This document shows, piece after piece, positions 47,951 to 58,018 of a DNA stretch of 64,000 bases (the first letter of the stretch is position 1; the number at the start of each line of letters is the position of its first letter). The stretch comes from Xylogone sp. PMI_703. Lineage: Eukaryota; Ascomycota; Leotiomycetes. Position numbers and translations under genes: made by a program. Location of the stretch: contig JAJTUQ010000001.1 of NCBI GenBank assembly GCA_021399445.1, forward strand, positions 5,146,001-5,210,000, given 5' to 3'. The notes under the pieces were generated by a model that worked only from the letters and a program-made list of their open reading frames with translations, did not search any database and was not told where the DNA came from.

Positions 47951-49515
47951 CAATACTTATGCCGTTTAAATAGATCCGATGGTGATTCCAGGCTAAACAA
48001 ACGTCGAGAGCAGAAGTTCTTTCGAATTTGGGCTCAATTGCCATCATGGATTACAACTAAGGCTTGGGAGATACAAGCTTCCCAAGCATACTCTGGGTGG
48101 ATGTTGAACTTTCGAGTGTATAATGTAATCGCGGATGACTCGCTATTATTTCAATACGTGTGGTGTGGCGACATTCAGGGGATCCAGGAGCTCTTATCTA
48201 CACAATCAGCGACGCCGTTTGACTGCAATAAGTTTGGCCAGACGGCTCTTCACGTGAGTATTAGGATCAAAGAAGCACTCAGAGCGCTTCTCTGTAACAA
48301 CACGTTGCTGATGACAAAATAGTTTGCTGCTAGCGCAGGAGAATTGGCCATCTGCCGCCTCTTACTGGATAACGGTGCTGACCCTAACGTCCGGGATTGT
48401 CGTGGAATGCAAGTTCTCTATACTTGTTATCTCATTTTGTCATGTCACACTAACACCCAACAGAGCCCCGCTTGGATACGCCAATAGTTTTGCGGGAAAG
48501 TGGATTACAATGACTGATACTTCGAGTCTGCGAGACCTTTATCTGATGTTTACTATGGAATCCACGCTCGATATGTTTCTAGTCATTGACAATGCGGTCC
48601 CAATGGGCGCAGGATATGCGGGTCCTCCGGATGTTCTCAGCATTATATACCAGAGATTCTATCCCTCATACAGAAATTTTCCACTTAAGGATCGTTTCGA
48701 GCTGGCCATGAATATGGATACCTGGAGTATCCGGGGAACTACCGCTAACGTTCTCGAAGTAGCGATGGGTGGTACTATTGAACCTTCCGCATATCACCTA
48801 CATAATCAATACAATGAGACCCTATTATTCATCATCGTAAGATGTCTGGCCATGACACACTCAGTAAAAAGTCCAGAACAGGGGACCGCTTCTCTACCCG
48901 GTTGGCGAAAACTGCTGGCGGACGCAATTAAAGCGGGAGCTGACAGCTGCAGTATCTCAACTAGGTGGATGACATCCAAGGAGTGTCCAGGCTCGAGCCT
49001 TCTATTGGAATTCATATCCTGCTATACTCGAGATCATGGACGAACGAGAGTTTATCAGTATAACTTCACACAAATAGTGAGGCTATGGGTAGCAGAGCTA
49101 GCAAACGCCGGCGTTGACTTATTGAGCTACGGAGAGAGAACTAAAATTTTTAAAAGCCGGAGGTTACAGTCGCACGTTTTCTATCTGTATAGGGGCAGAA
49201 ATATGCGGGACCGAGATGCTATATTTCCGCAGACGTTATTTACCGTACCATCTAACTGGCCTCATATATGGACCTACACCTGATGATTGGCAGGTATGGG
49301 CCTCGAATCCCTTAGACGAGCTTGCTGGTGAATTCTGGAATCTGGTAGAGAAGCCCGAGGAGAGGATGCCCGGATCATGGATTGAATAGGGTTGATTACG
49401 AAGGTTAGCAAGTAAGAATGTATCTGTTTGAATGACGTATTCATAGAGCAGGTTGGCTGTTCATATTATTAATATAAAACCAAATAGAAGTCGAATACCA
49501 TAAGCTCATCTAATT

Positions 49516-49605
49516 GGTCGGGTGGTGTAGTTGGTTATCACATCTCGTTAACATTGTTTAACATCAATACCGAGAAGGTCCTGGGATCGAGCCCCAGCCT
49601 GATCA
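49516..49605 (+). tRNA. tRNA-Val(AAC) with a 16-nt intron
   Basis: A full cloverleaf can be drawn. The acceptor GGTCGGG pairs with CCTGATC, the anticodon stem TCTCG with CGAGA, and the T stem CTGGG with CCCAG; the discriminator base is A. The anticodon is AAC at 49550-49552. The intron 49554-49569 sits after position 37, the canonical place, and contains GTTTAAC that can pair with the anticodon loop as in other eukaryotic pre-tRNAs. Internal A-box and B-box-like sequences are present. The T-loop is ATCGAGC rather than TTCGAAT, a mild deviation. Confidence 0.85.
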
Positions 49606-49616
49606 GTAGAGCAAAA

Positions 49617-49625
49617 TTTTTTTTT
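49617..49625 (+). terminator. Pol III terminator (T9) of tRNA-Val
   Basis: Nine consecutive T residues begin 11 bp after the tRNA end, followed by a second T run at about 49629-49635. This is the standard RNA polymerase III stop signal. Confidence 0.75.
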
Positions 49626-50418
49626 CTCTTTTTTTGTTGCCATTTCCCTTTCTGGCTCCTGTTCTGACCTCGCAAGCACTTTTTCCGATTTTTATATAAT
49701 TTTCACTTCGCATTTGCAACTTTGGGCACTGGCGCATAGAACACCTTAATTAGATTGTTATGTATACTTACACTAAAGAAGTGCAGTAAAACATCGTTAG
49801 AAGGGGAAGTTTTATATAAATCCATTTTGACTTGACTCCGGCTTCCGTTAGAGCCGGAGTGCTTATAAGAGCTTAAAGTCTTTACTAGTCATGGCTCAAG
49901 GGTTCTAACTTTTTAATGGGCTAGAGTATAGTTTCTTTAGTCATGGTATTCATTTCTAATAGTGGTGTGAAAATAAGAAATAAACGTTCTGTTTTCCTCC
50001 CTCAAACGAGTAACGAACTAGTGGGCGTCGTTACCATGAATTTACTGAATACGATTATGGGAACTAACAAGGTTTCGGGATTATGATTCAAAAGTCATGC
50101 TGACGTATTTTAGAGAAGTGTTTACAAAAAGTCTTAACTTCATCTTCATTTCTTCTTACTACTCTTTTACTACTCTTTCTTAGGCTGGTCTTCGTCTAGT
50201 ATAAATCTCTCGACAATCTGATACTCTTTTGATAATGAAGTTTAGAGTTAGAAAACCTTCTGACATACACTTCAAAGAACAATTATATTGCTCTGAAGAT
50301 TCGGTTATATATCTACTAGAAGTATATGAGAAGCTTCTTGTTTTGAAAATAGTAAGTTCAAAACATCTGTAGTTTAGAGGGATTTGGTAATCCTTAAAAT
50401 GTCTAGCACCGATATTTT
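49626..50418. other. Intergenic, no gene seen
   Basis: AT-rich sequence between the tRNA and the kinase-like pseudogene, with no coding signal. Confidence 0.45.
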
Positions 50419-51042
50419 GAACCATATCCATGGTCACCTCGCGATCAAGAACGCGATCCTTATATCTGCGAATCAAAAGCATATGAGCGTCTCAAAGAGC
50501 ATGGGGTTTGTGATCGTGGTATTGTTCCAAACTTTTACGGGACAATAGAGAGAATGGACCGATGTCTATACCGACCGCATATTAATATGTTTTTCTCAGA
50601 TCGATACGCACCGAATGCAATTGTGCTGGAGTATATTCCGAATATGCAAATGCTATGTGCTGAAAATTATACAATATCACGGAAGGAATCTTTCGTTTCC
50701 GGAATCCGGGAAATCCATGAAGCATTAATCCGGCATTGCAGTGGTTGTCTACAGCATATGATGATCATTAATGGGAATCCAAAGAGAGTTCATTAATGGG
50801 GATCCAAAGAGAGTCGTGTTCATAAACTTCGATAGAGCGCAGACATTCGCGAGTGTAACCGATAGGCAAGAGAGATTGATGGAACAAGAACACACAGGTA
50901 CTATTGAGATGCTCGAAGAAACGGTGAGTTGAAAATTTTCTTCACCCGTTTTCGAGTACTTCAAGTAGAGATGCTAAACGTAACATAGGAGGCAAAGGCT
51001 AAAGAGGCAAGCTCCGAAGAAACAAATTGTAGTCAAAATTAA
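50419..51042 (+). pseudogene. Fungal kinase-like (APH-type) gene fragment
   Basis: Translation from about 50419 reads CESKAYERLKEHG..GIVPNFYGTI, then APNAIVLEYIPNMQ, then REIHEALIRH, and after a break FINFDRAQTF. These are the lobes of the small-protein-kinase-like family common in Leotiomycetes, with FINFDRAQ in the metal-binding (DFG-like) position. A 25-bp tandem duplication at 50766-50815 breaks the frame and replaces the catalytic HGD-x-x-x-RN loop with unrelated residues. A GT-AG intron (50924-50988) and a short C-terminal exon follow to TAA 51042. The N-terminal lobe is missing. The gene cannot make an active kinase. Confidence 0.68.
50766..50815. repeat. 25-bp tandem duplication
   Basis: CATTAATGGGAATCCAAAGA and its next five bases are repeated directly with two mismatches (50766-50790 and 50791-50815). 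It is the frame-breaking change in the kinase-like pseudogene. Confidence 0.85.
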
Positions 51043-52290
51043 TGCCCTCGTTAAGGCTAGGCGTAATATGGTAGGGAAGCATAGCGTTCAATACCCGTAG
51101 TAATTCCGATCAGTCATTGACAATTGCAATCATATAGCAAAGCTCTGATAGAAAGGTAGAAATGGCTGTGATATTGTCAGTGAATAACAATATCATTGAC
51201 AAATCTAAGACCTTGTATAATGAATATGTAAATCCACCTGTCATACACTAACCGCGTGAAATATTCACTGGCTAAATCTACATTTCTCACTGCAATTGCT
51301 TGAGTGAATAGTCACAGTTTGCCTTCCCAAAACCTGCTGCTCGACCTGTTAACACTTTTATCACATTGATCAGCCAACACTCTCCAACGGATTCTGCAAG
51401 ATTATTAGAACCCTACCTACAAGTGCACAGCTTTCTGCAGGCTAAAGATATGCCATATCACAAGCAGTGCAATCCATGCAATTGATTTCGTAGGAGACTT
51501 GAATACCTGGGCAAACTTCAAGCAACACGTCTCACAGGCATTTGACCGCCACAGATGGCACAGAGATAGAATTACCCTAGCCCACAGACCGTGTGGAACA
51601 ACAGGACCTCACAACATTCGGGTAGAGCAGGCTCGAGTTGGTGATGAAGCAGGTGCAAGACCATTTCAAGCAGAACGTCGGACAGGCCATTACTGCAGTG
51701 CTAAAGGCACGAAGAATAACTCCCTTTTTTAGTGATTGCAAGTGTTCTACAACACGATACGACAAGATTCTAGATGTAGCGGTGATTGGGGATACTAGGG
51801 TCTTAGGGGGAAATTCAATATCCCTACCTCACATCCACATGTTATTAATTCGGAAAAAGCTTTAAGCCAAAGGATGGGCGCACTTGTGCCCTCAGAACCG
51901 TATTCAACATCTAACTCTGACAAACCAAATGGGTGGCTTGACACCAATTTCATTTGATGTCGGCGAAGCTGGATTTGCCATTAACAGGTCAGAGCCCGAT
52001 TTGGCATTCTACGTCCATAACCAACACGGCACCAGCCCAAACAGAGCACCTGGAGCAACCTGACTACCCAATCGACTAGGCCGCATATAGCATTGAGCCA
52101 ATGATTTTCCTCTTTGCGCAAGTCGCTAGTGATGTCTACCTTGTAGGACCAGCCCAGACCATTATTGACTGTCAGACTGCCTAGCGAATTAAGCTCCGGC
52201 GCCTATCAGAACTGTCGTCCTTGAGCCTTGCCTACTCTCATTTTCTACTCACTTCCAGAGACGATTCTTGTTTTCGTTAACTATTACAAG
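51043..52290. other. Intergenic, no gene seen
   Basis: A 1.25-kb stretch with short frames only. Nothing recognisable; it should contain the promoter of the HNH gene. Confidence 0.45.
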
Positions 52291-53754
52291 ATGGATATTG
52301 GCGAGGAGGGTTTTCTCAGTGACGAACGCAAGTTTCTGATGCAGAGGTTGCATAATGCTTTGGTAGAAGCCATGGGATCCGGGAACATGCCTTTAGATGA
52401 GTACTCCGCGCTCTGGCTCAGCGATATAGACTGCCTGCAGGAGCTGGTGGAGGCGGCTGAGGAAGGTAGGCCGGCTAGCATCTTTGGAACCATTTCAGGT
52501 CGTTTTATCATACCATGTAAGTTTCCCGCATAGCCAAAGAAGTATAAGTTCCTGACACTAATCCTCCTCTTTCAGGGCTCACACGCCATCGCGGTGCTGG
52601 GTCCGTACTGAACAGTCCCCTATCAACCACCCCGACCCCAGGTGTTCCAGCCTTGCCAACCAGCACATGCACTCCCCATGCTTCGGCGCCACACACTCCA
52701 ACCCAGGGCTCACCTAGCAATCAACCCGCCGCCAGCACCCCACAGCGACCGGGCCTACCCAAACGGAGCGCTTCGGGAAGTGACAGGATATTAGGCGTCC
52801 TAGCAAGAGAGCGCGAGCTAGTTCTCTCGATCTGAACACCAGCGAAGGACTAGTGCAAAAATCGAAGGCAAACTGGTCAGAAGCAGCGAAAAGATGGGTA
52901 AGCTTCAGACTGTTTCCAGCTAATTTTATCATGCTCATGCAAATCTAGGCTGCAAGAAGAGACAAGGAGTCTTGCGTGCTCACTGGTGCTGGCCGCCCCA
53001 TAGAGCTTGCACACATATACCCGATCTCTATGGATCGCTTCATTGACAATAAATGTTTTTGGGCCGGGTTGAAGGTGTACTGGAAAGCAGACCGAGTCGA
53101 GAAATGGAAAAATGCCCTGTTCACCGAGAAGAGTACAGAGGTCTGCCAAAACCTCATTTGCATGTGTCCTAACGCCCACGCATATTGGGGGAAAGCTTAT
53201 TTCGCTCTGAAGGTAATCAATGTGTCGGATGATAAGAAGTCTATGACAGTCAAATTCTTCTGGCTGAAGCGAGGCAAACGTAATGCAAGAGCTACGCTGG
53301 ACACAACCCCCGAAATGCCAACAGATCTTGATAGTATCAATAAGGCAAAGCTTTACAGTACTAGCAATGATCAGGTCATAAAGTCAGGAACTTCTATTGA
53401 GATTACGACGGATGACCCTCGGAAGAAACCACTTCCAAGCAAGGAGCTGCTTGACATGCAATGGGTCCTGCATAATCTCGCTGCTATGAGTGGTGCAGCT
53501 GGAGAGATCGACCACACTTACCATCCGGAAGATTCTGACGATGACTACCAATATACCATACTTGGGTATCAGAAACGGAATGAGTATGACGAGTATTACG
53601 ACAACGTAAGTATTGCATAGGGAACTTTTAATATACAAAATACTTACTGATCTGGATATAGGAATATACATACCATTCAGATGATAGCTTTGCGAGTGAG
53701 GTCACGGAGAGACTCACACCGCTAGCAAAGGCTCAAGATCAAGCTAATAATTAA
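52291..53754 (+). pseudogene. HNH_2-domain protein with one frameshift
   Basis: Exons are 52291-52516, 52576-52897, 52949-53605 and 53662-53754, with introns of 59, 51 and 56 bp. The N-terminus is acidic and helical (MDIGEEGFLSDERKFLMQRL), and a Pro/Thr/Ser-rich linker follows. CVLTGAGRPIELAHIYPISM then gives the fungal HNH_2 nuclease-like signature. The C-terminus is acidic and tyrosine-rich. Within exon 2 the frame shifts by one base near 52795 (TTAGGCGTCC; one C restored in a CC run would fix it), just before SKRARASSLDLNTSEG. Fungal genomes carry many such HNH proteins of unknown role, often in variable numbers. If the shift is an assembly error the gene is intact at about 430 aa. Confidence 0.75.
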
Positions 53755-54214
53755 GCCGCAAACTTGGGTGCAGATCGTATGCATGTGCATTTATTAGCCT
53801 GCTAACCATTCCAAGAGAATCTTTTCTATGTTCGAAATACGGTATCTCGAAAAAGTAGCTAGACTTTACTAATTGATAATGTAATTCAAGAAATGATACC
53901 GCCTTCTGACTTTGATACTGTCATCTGCTTGCGCAAAGTTTTTCCTGTTCACGCATTCACTAGTCAAACCCGAGCATTAAACATAATCATTACAATAATA
54001 CAAGTTAAATGTCATTATATACACAGGCCCAAGATCCCAAACCATTCCCTTCGGGGTATCAACCAACCAACCAAGATCTTTGAGATCACCATTTTTTTAG
54101 CCTTCCTTAAATTTTTAACGCCTTAACCGACTTGGTCCCATTCAAAACTGCATATACATTCACCTCTTTGCTACTACAATAGATGATTTCTACCCGAGGC
54201 ATATCCCATGTTAA
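53755..54214. other. Convergent spacer, no gene seen
   Basis: AT-rich 3' flanks of the HNH gene and the rhodopsin-MFS fusion gene. Confidence 0.45.
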
Positions 54215-56775
54215 CTAAGATCCACGGGAGCTGACCTGCCTTCTTGCTGCCGGCGCCAGATTCAAATACAAAGGGAAAACAATCGCGACTGCATACAATG
54301 CCGTAACCACGCACAAACTGTACTGGATCGTGTGACTCCGTTGGATACCGTATACAACGAATGGGAAAACAGCGCCACCGCTTGCTGAAGCCGTGAGATA
54401 CGCCGCTGCCGATTTCGTCTTCTTGCCCATCCCCCGGAGCGTGATGGCGAATATTAACGGCCAGACGGGACTTTCAGAGATAAAATCGAAGATGACTGAC
54501 ATGGCCATGTTGTTGGAATTTGTGTGCCAAGTGAAGGTCAGGATCGAGAAAGCAAGACCTCCAACGAATATTATGAGAAGCAGGATGCGCGGTTCGATGA
54601 TGAGACAGAGGAAAGCCGCTAGGAAACGACTTATGGTGAAAATGGACTGCGCCATAAGAACGTAGTTATCCGGTGACATAACGAGAGGACTGTCGCCCTG
54701 GACTTCTTCTATAAGCTTTTTGAACCAAATTGAGTTACACTGCTGCAACCCAACGTAAAGAAATTGAGCCATTATGCCCAGACCAAGCGTGACGTATATG
54801 ACTGGCATCCATGACATCTGACAGTGATACTTAGGTATTCCAAGCTCATCAGCCTGAATCTGCAGGTCAACGTCGGCAGCCTCAGGTAGAGGCATATAAT
54901 AGAAGAAGAGTAAGAGAACGACAGCAAATAATGCTACCGCCAAATACGTCCATTGAACATCCAAAAGAGACAGCGTTCCTGCAAATAGAGCCTTCTGAGC
55001 AAGTATCTGACTGACATTCGTTGCGATTCCCTGAACACCCTGTGCAAGCAGGAGTCGAAATTCGGCATATCGCGCGGGTCCACAGAGAGCAATGAAAGGA
55101 TTGGCAGCCGTTTCCAGGACCGAGAGTCCAAAACCAGCCACAAATGTGGAGATCATAAATCCTGGGTATGAAGTAAGAACAGCAGACGGCCAAAACATGA
55201 TGGCTCCAACTCCATAGATACAGAGACCAGTCATGAATGTTGCCTTGAAACCGCCGCATCTCAAAGTCCATTGTCCAACACCAAGTGCTCCAACCAAATA
55301 GGCGCCAAAGTATATTGTCGCCAATCCGACGGTTTGTATAGTGCTGTACCCTGCTAGCATCGAGATTGCGCTGTTGAGGTTGTTGAGTAAGCCATATGAA
55401 AATCCCCATAAGAAAAAGAGGATTGTAACCGCCAAACAATACTTGAAGGAATCAGCCCCTTTCGTCTTCAGCATACTCTTCGGTTTCTTCATTTCGAAGA
55501 ATCCAAAGTACGTCTCGTGCTCCGTGGTTCGTGATGAAGGAGTCGGGGTCATGATCATTTCTGGGTTCATATCTGGGGTTGTCAAAAAGCCCATCCTGTC
55601 AATCTCATCCTGAAATTCATTTCGTATAGCGACAGGCGGCGGTAGATCTAGGCCAACACTACCCTCTCGTGCTACAGCAATAGATTCCTGTCTCTGAGAA
55701 GGTCGTTTCCTCATATCAGGGCGGTTAGAATGCTGCGAACTTGTCATATCTGATGGATCTCCCGAGTGATCCTTGAGCATAACTGGAAGGATTCGCAAGA
55801 TTAATGGTTTCATGGTTGGAATACAGGCACAAATAATCCCAACATTCACTTCCACCGCGGACCACATCAAAGCAAACGATGCATTCCAAGGATAGTCCTC
55901 CCCTTTCCCGCCATTAGATGACACGATCTCTTGATTACGCACATCCAATGAGGCTTTTTGCAAGTAAAATATCCTAACAACGTCGACGATGGTGACGAAT
56001 ATACCCAGACCAAAGGTTGCTGTTAATATAGTTTTCTGTTTCCGAGGTAGCCTCATGCCAGTCAACACAGGAATTGGAAGAACAAGAATGGCAAGGTCCG
56101 TAACTATATTAACCGGGGCAGAGCACAAAAATATCGTTACTATGGAGAAACACCGGTTATCCATAGGAGAGGCATTCCAAGCCAAGTATACTGGTCTGCA
56201 TTGGAAGATATTGAGAAACGTCAGGACAATGCCGGAAACATTGACAATAACCAGTGTTACGTATGAGGCAAGCCGAAGAACCTTTTTTGTATTTCGCGAC
56301 AATCGGAGATAGAATATCAGAATGGAGCTCTTCGACGCCATCAGCGCCGGATTCTACAAATAGTCAGCGTGATATAGATAAGGCATCGGCGTCGAGAGAA
56401 ACACTCACATAGAGCACAGAGAATGCATATTCAGATCTCTTGAGAGGAAGCATCCATTCTGGCGGAATATCCGTAGTATGTCTTCCAAGACCTTTAGAGG
56501 TTCCATAGGCAATTGAGAAAGACAACCCAATGGCGAGCACCTATCATAGAAGATTCATCAGCCCAAGCCTTCCTCTCACATCTCCGCCAACAAAAGAATA
56601 CCAAAATTCTTACCCAAGCAACTATCATCCAATTGTCATCCCAAGAATGGCGCTTCACAATGCAAAACCTCGATATCAGCCTCGCGATGACAAACACCGA
56701 AGCCAGCACAATCGTTGCAACGGTGACAGCAAGAACAGTCGGCCCGCGAGTGTCAAAGTCGCCGGGCGCAGACAT
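54215..56775 (-). CDS. Fusion: Pth11-like rhodopsin domain plus FucP-type sugar permease
   Basis: Exons 56775-56614, 56540-56409 and 56353-54215 give 810 aa; introns are 73 and 55 bp. Residues 1 to about 310 form a seven-helix fungal rhodopsin-fold domain (SRFCIVKRHSWDDNWMIVAW, GTSKGLGRHTTDIP, KSSILIFYLRLSR, NVGIICACIPTMKPL). A polar linker of about 100 residues with Ser/Pro and basic clusters follows. The rest is an L-fucose:H+ symporter-like MFS unit (FFLWGFSYGLLNNLN, ETAANPFIALCGP, GVQGIATNVSQ). Both halves lie in one uninterrupted 713-codon exon, so the fusion is not an annotation artefact. It would sit in the plasma membrane, and a sensor-transporter role is an inference. A Zn2Cys6 gene lies upstream on the same strand. 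Confidence 0.88.
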
Positions 56776-58018
56776 ATCTTGTGTCTAAGATGGAATTTCG
56801 ACAGGAAGGAAAATCAAGTCATAGTGGCCTTGATTTGAAGAGCGCTGCTGGCCTTCTCAAAACCGTTCGCTGCAATACCGCGTATCAGCTCGCTGAAGCT
56901 ATCCTCGCATTACACCGCAAAAATAGAAAAGTCATACGTAAAATATGCGAAATGACGTACCTTAAACGGCCCCTGTATCTCCTAGGTCACATAGAGCAGT
57001 AGACGTATACTTAAAAACGAAAGGTAGTTACCCAATGCCAAAGGAAAAAGAGAGTGGAGAGAGAAGAAGGATGACGACGATGAAGCTTTCCTGGCGAAAG
57101 CTATGCACCGTTGCAGAAATCACAACAACGGGAAAAGGAAAAGGGAAAGGGAAAGGGAAAAGAAACATAAGACCGCAAAAAAAATGCAAGACGATCCTAA
57201 ATGCAAGCCCAATGCAAACCAGCTTGAAATGAAAAAGGCACGTAATCAAGCCCTTGTCCTGGATTTTCCACCTCCAGGACCAGACCACTGGGAATCAACC
57301 ACAAGGCATTCGCCGCGCCCTGCCATGCAAATTCATCTCCACTAGGAAAGAGGTGGAAGGATGCGGTGTGTGCGCGCGTGCTGGGCGTGCTGGGCTTGAT
57401 CGGCCCCGTGTGTAATTCGCCGGTTCTCTCCCAGTGGTTGAATGACAAGAGATTTCCAAGCTGCTGGAGGCGAATGTTGCGTCCTATGGAAGTGGTGAGA
57501 TGGCTCGAAGTACAGATGTACGTTCGGTTCCTCAGCCCTCTGGCTCGGCTGTCAGCGGAGTAGCGCGGGGCGAGTCGGTGGAGTTAGTGATGTGGATGCA
57601 GCGAGCCTTGTACGTCTGGGGAAATGAAAGGCGATTAACGGTACTTAGTCATCGTGCAGTCCACGCAGTGGCTGTCATCTTAGTAACTACTTCCAAGACC
57701 ACTTACTGTACCGTTAGCTTTGTTCGTGATGGTCCAGACCCTGCAACGGTTTCATGAGAGGCATGAGAGGCGGTATTTGGTCTCATCATTTTCATGTATC
57801 TTCATCAGGTGTTATATACATATCAGAACAGTTGACAGCCCCAAAAGGGCCAAGATGATCGCTTTCGTGTAACAAGATTTCTCAAAACTCCATGCCATGA
57901 CCATTCCGGTCCCTGAAGTATCTTCTCTTTTAAGATTATTAACAAATAAGACTTGGCTCCCTATATACGCCACATTAGTCATAAACAGAGTGTTTCCTCG
58001 GAATCTTGGCCTCTCCTA
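56776..58018. promoter_or_regulatory. Promoter region of the rhodopsin-MFS gene
   Basis: No gene is seen in this 1.2-kb spacer. A purine run at 57131-57165 (GGGAAA repeats), read as a pyrimidine tract on the coding strand, lies about 360 bp upstream of the fusion gene start. The right end contains the 3' untranslated region of the Zn2Cys6 gene. Confidence 0.45.
57131..57165. repeat. (GGGAAA)n purine microsatellite
   Basis: Imperfect GGAAAAG/GGGAAA repeats. The tract is CT-rich on the coding strand of the downstream fusion gene, as in many fungal promoters. Confidence 0.65.

Larger units (their letters stand above)
47064..49389 (+). pseudogene. STAND-type N-terminal domain plus ankyrin protein, disrupted
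   Basis: The start MAETIGFAISIVSITAQVLD is the fungal N-terminal domain that heads STAND proteins. Later exons carry FGQTALH|FAASAGELAICRLLLDNGADPNVRD (an ankyrin repeat across the intron at 48254-48322). The C-terminal module reads GPTPDDWQVW..EFAGEFW-like and ends at TAG 49387. Two junctions only keep frame with GC-AG introns (47477-47567 and 48419-48463), both with GCAAGT at the 5' site. A 50-bp LTR piece starts at 47781 and the coding frame is lost until about 47942. A missing GA unit at 49131-49139 shifts the end of the gene. It is probably dead, though parts could still be expressed. Intact relatives are linked to self/non-self recognition. Confidence 0.68.
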
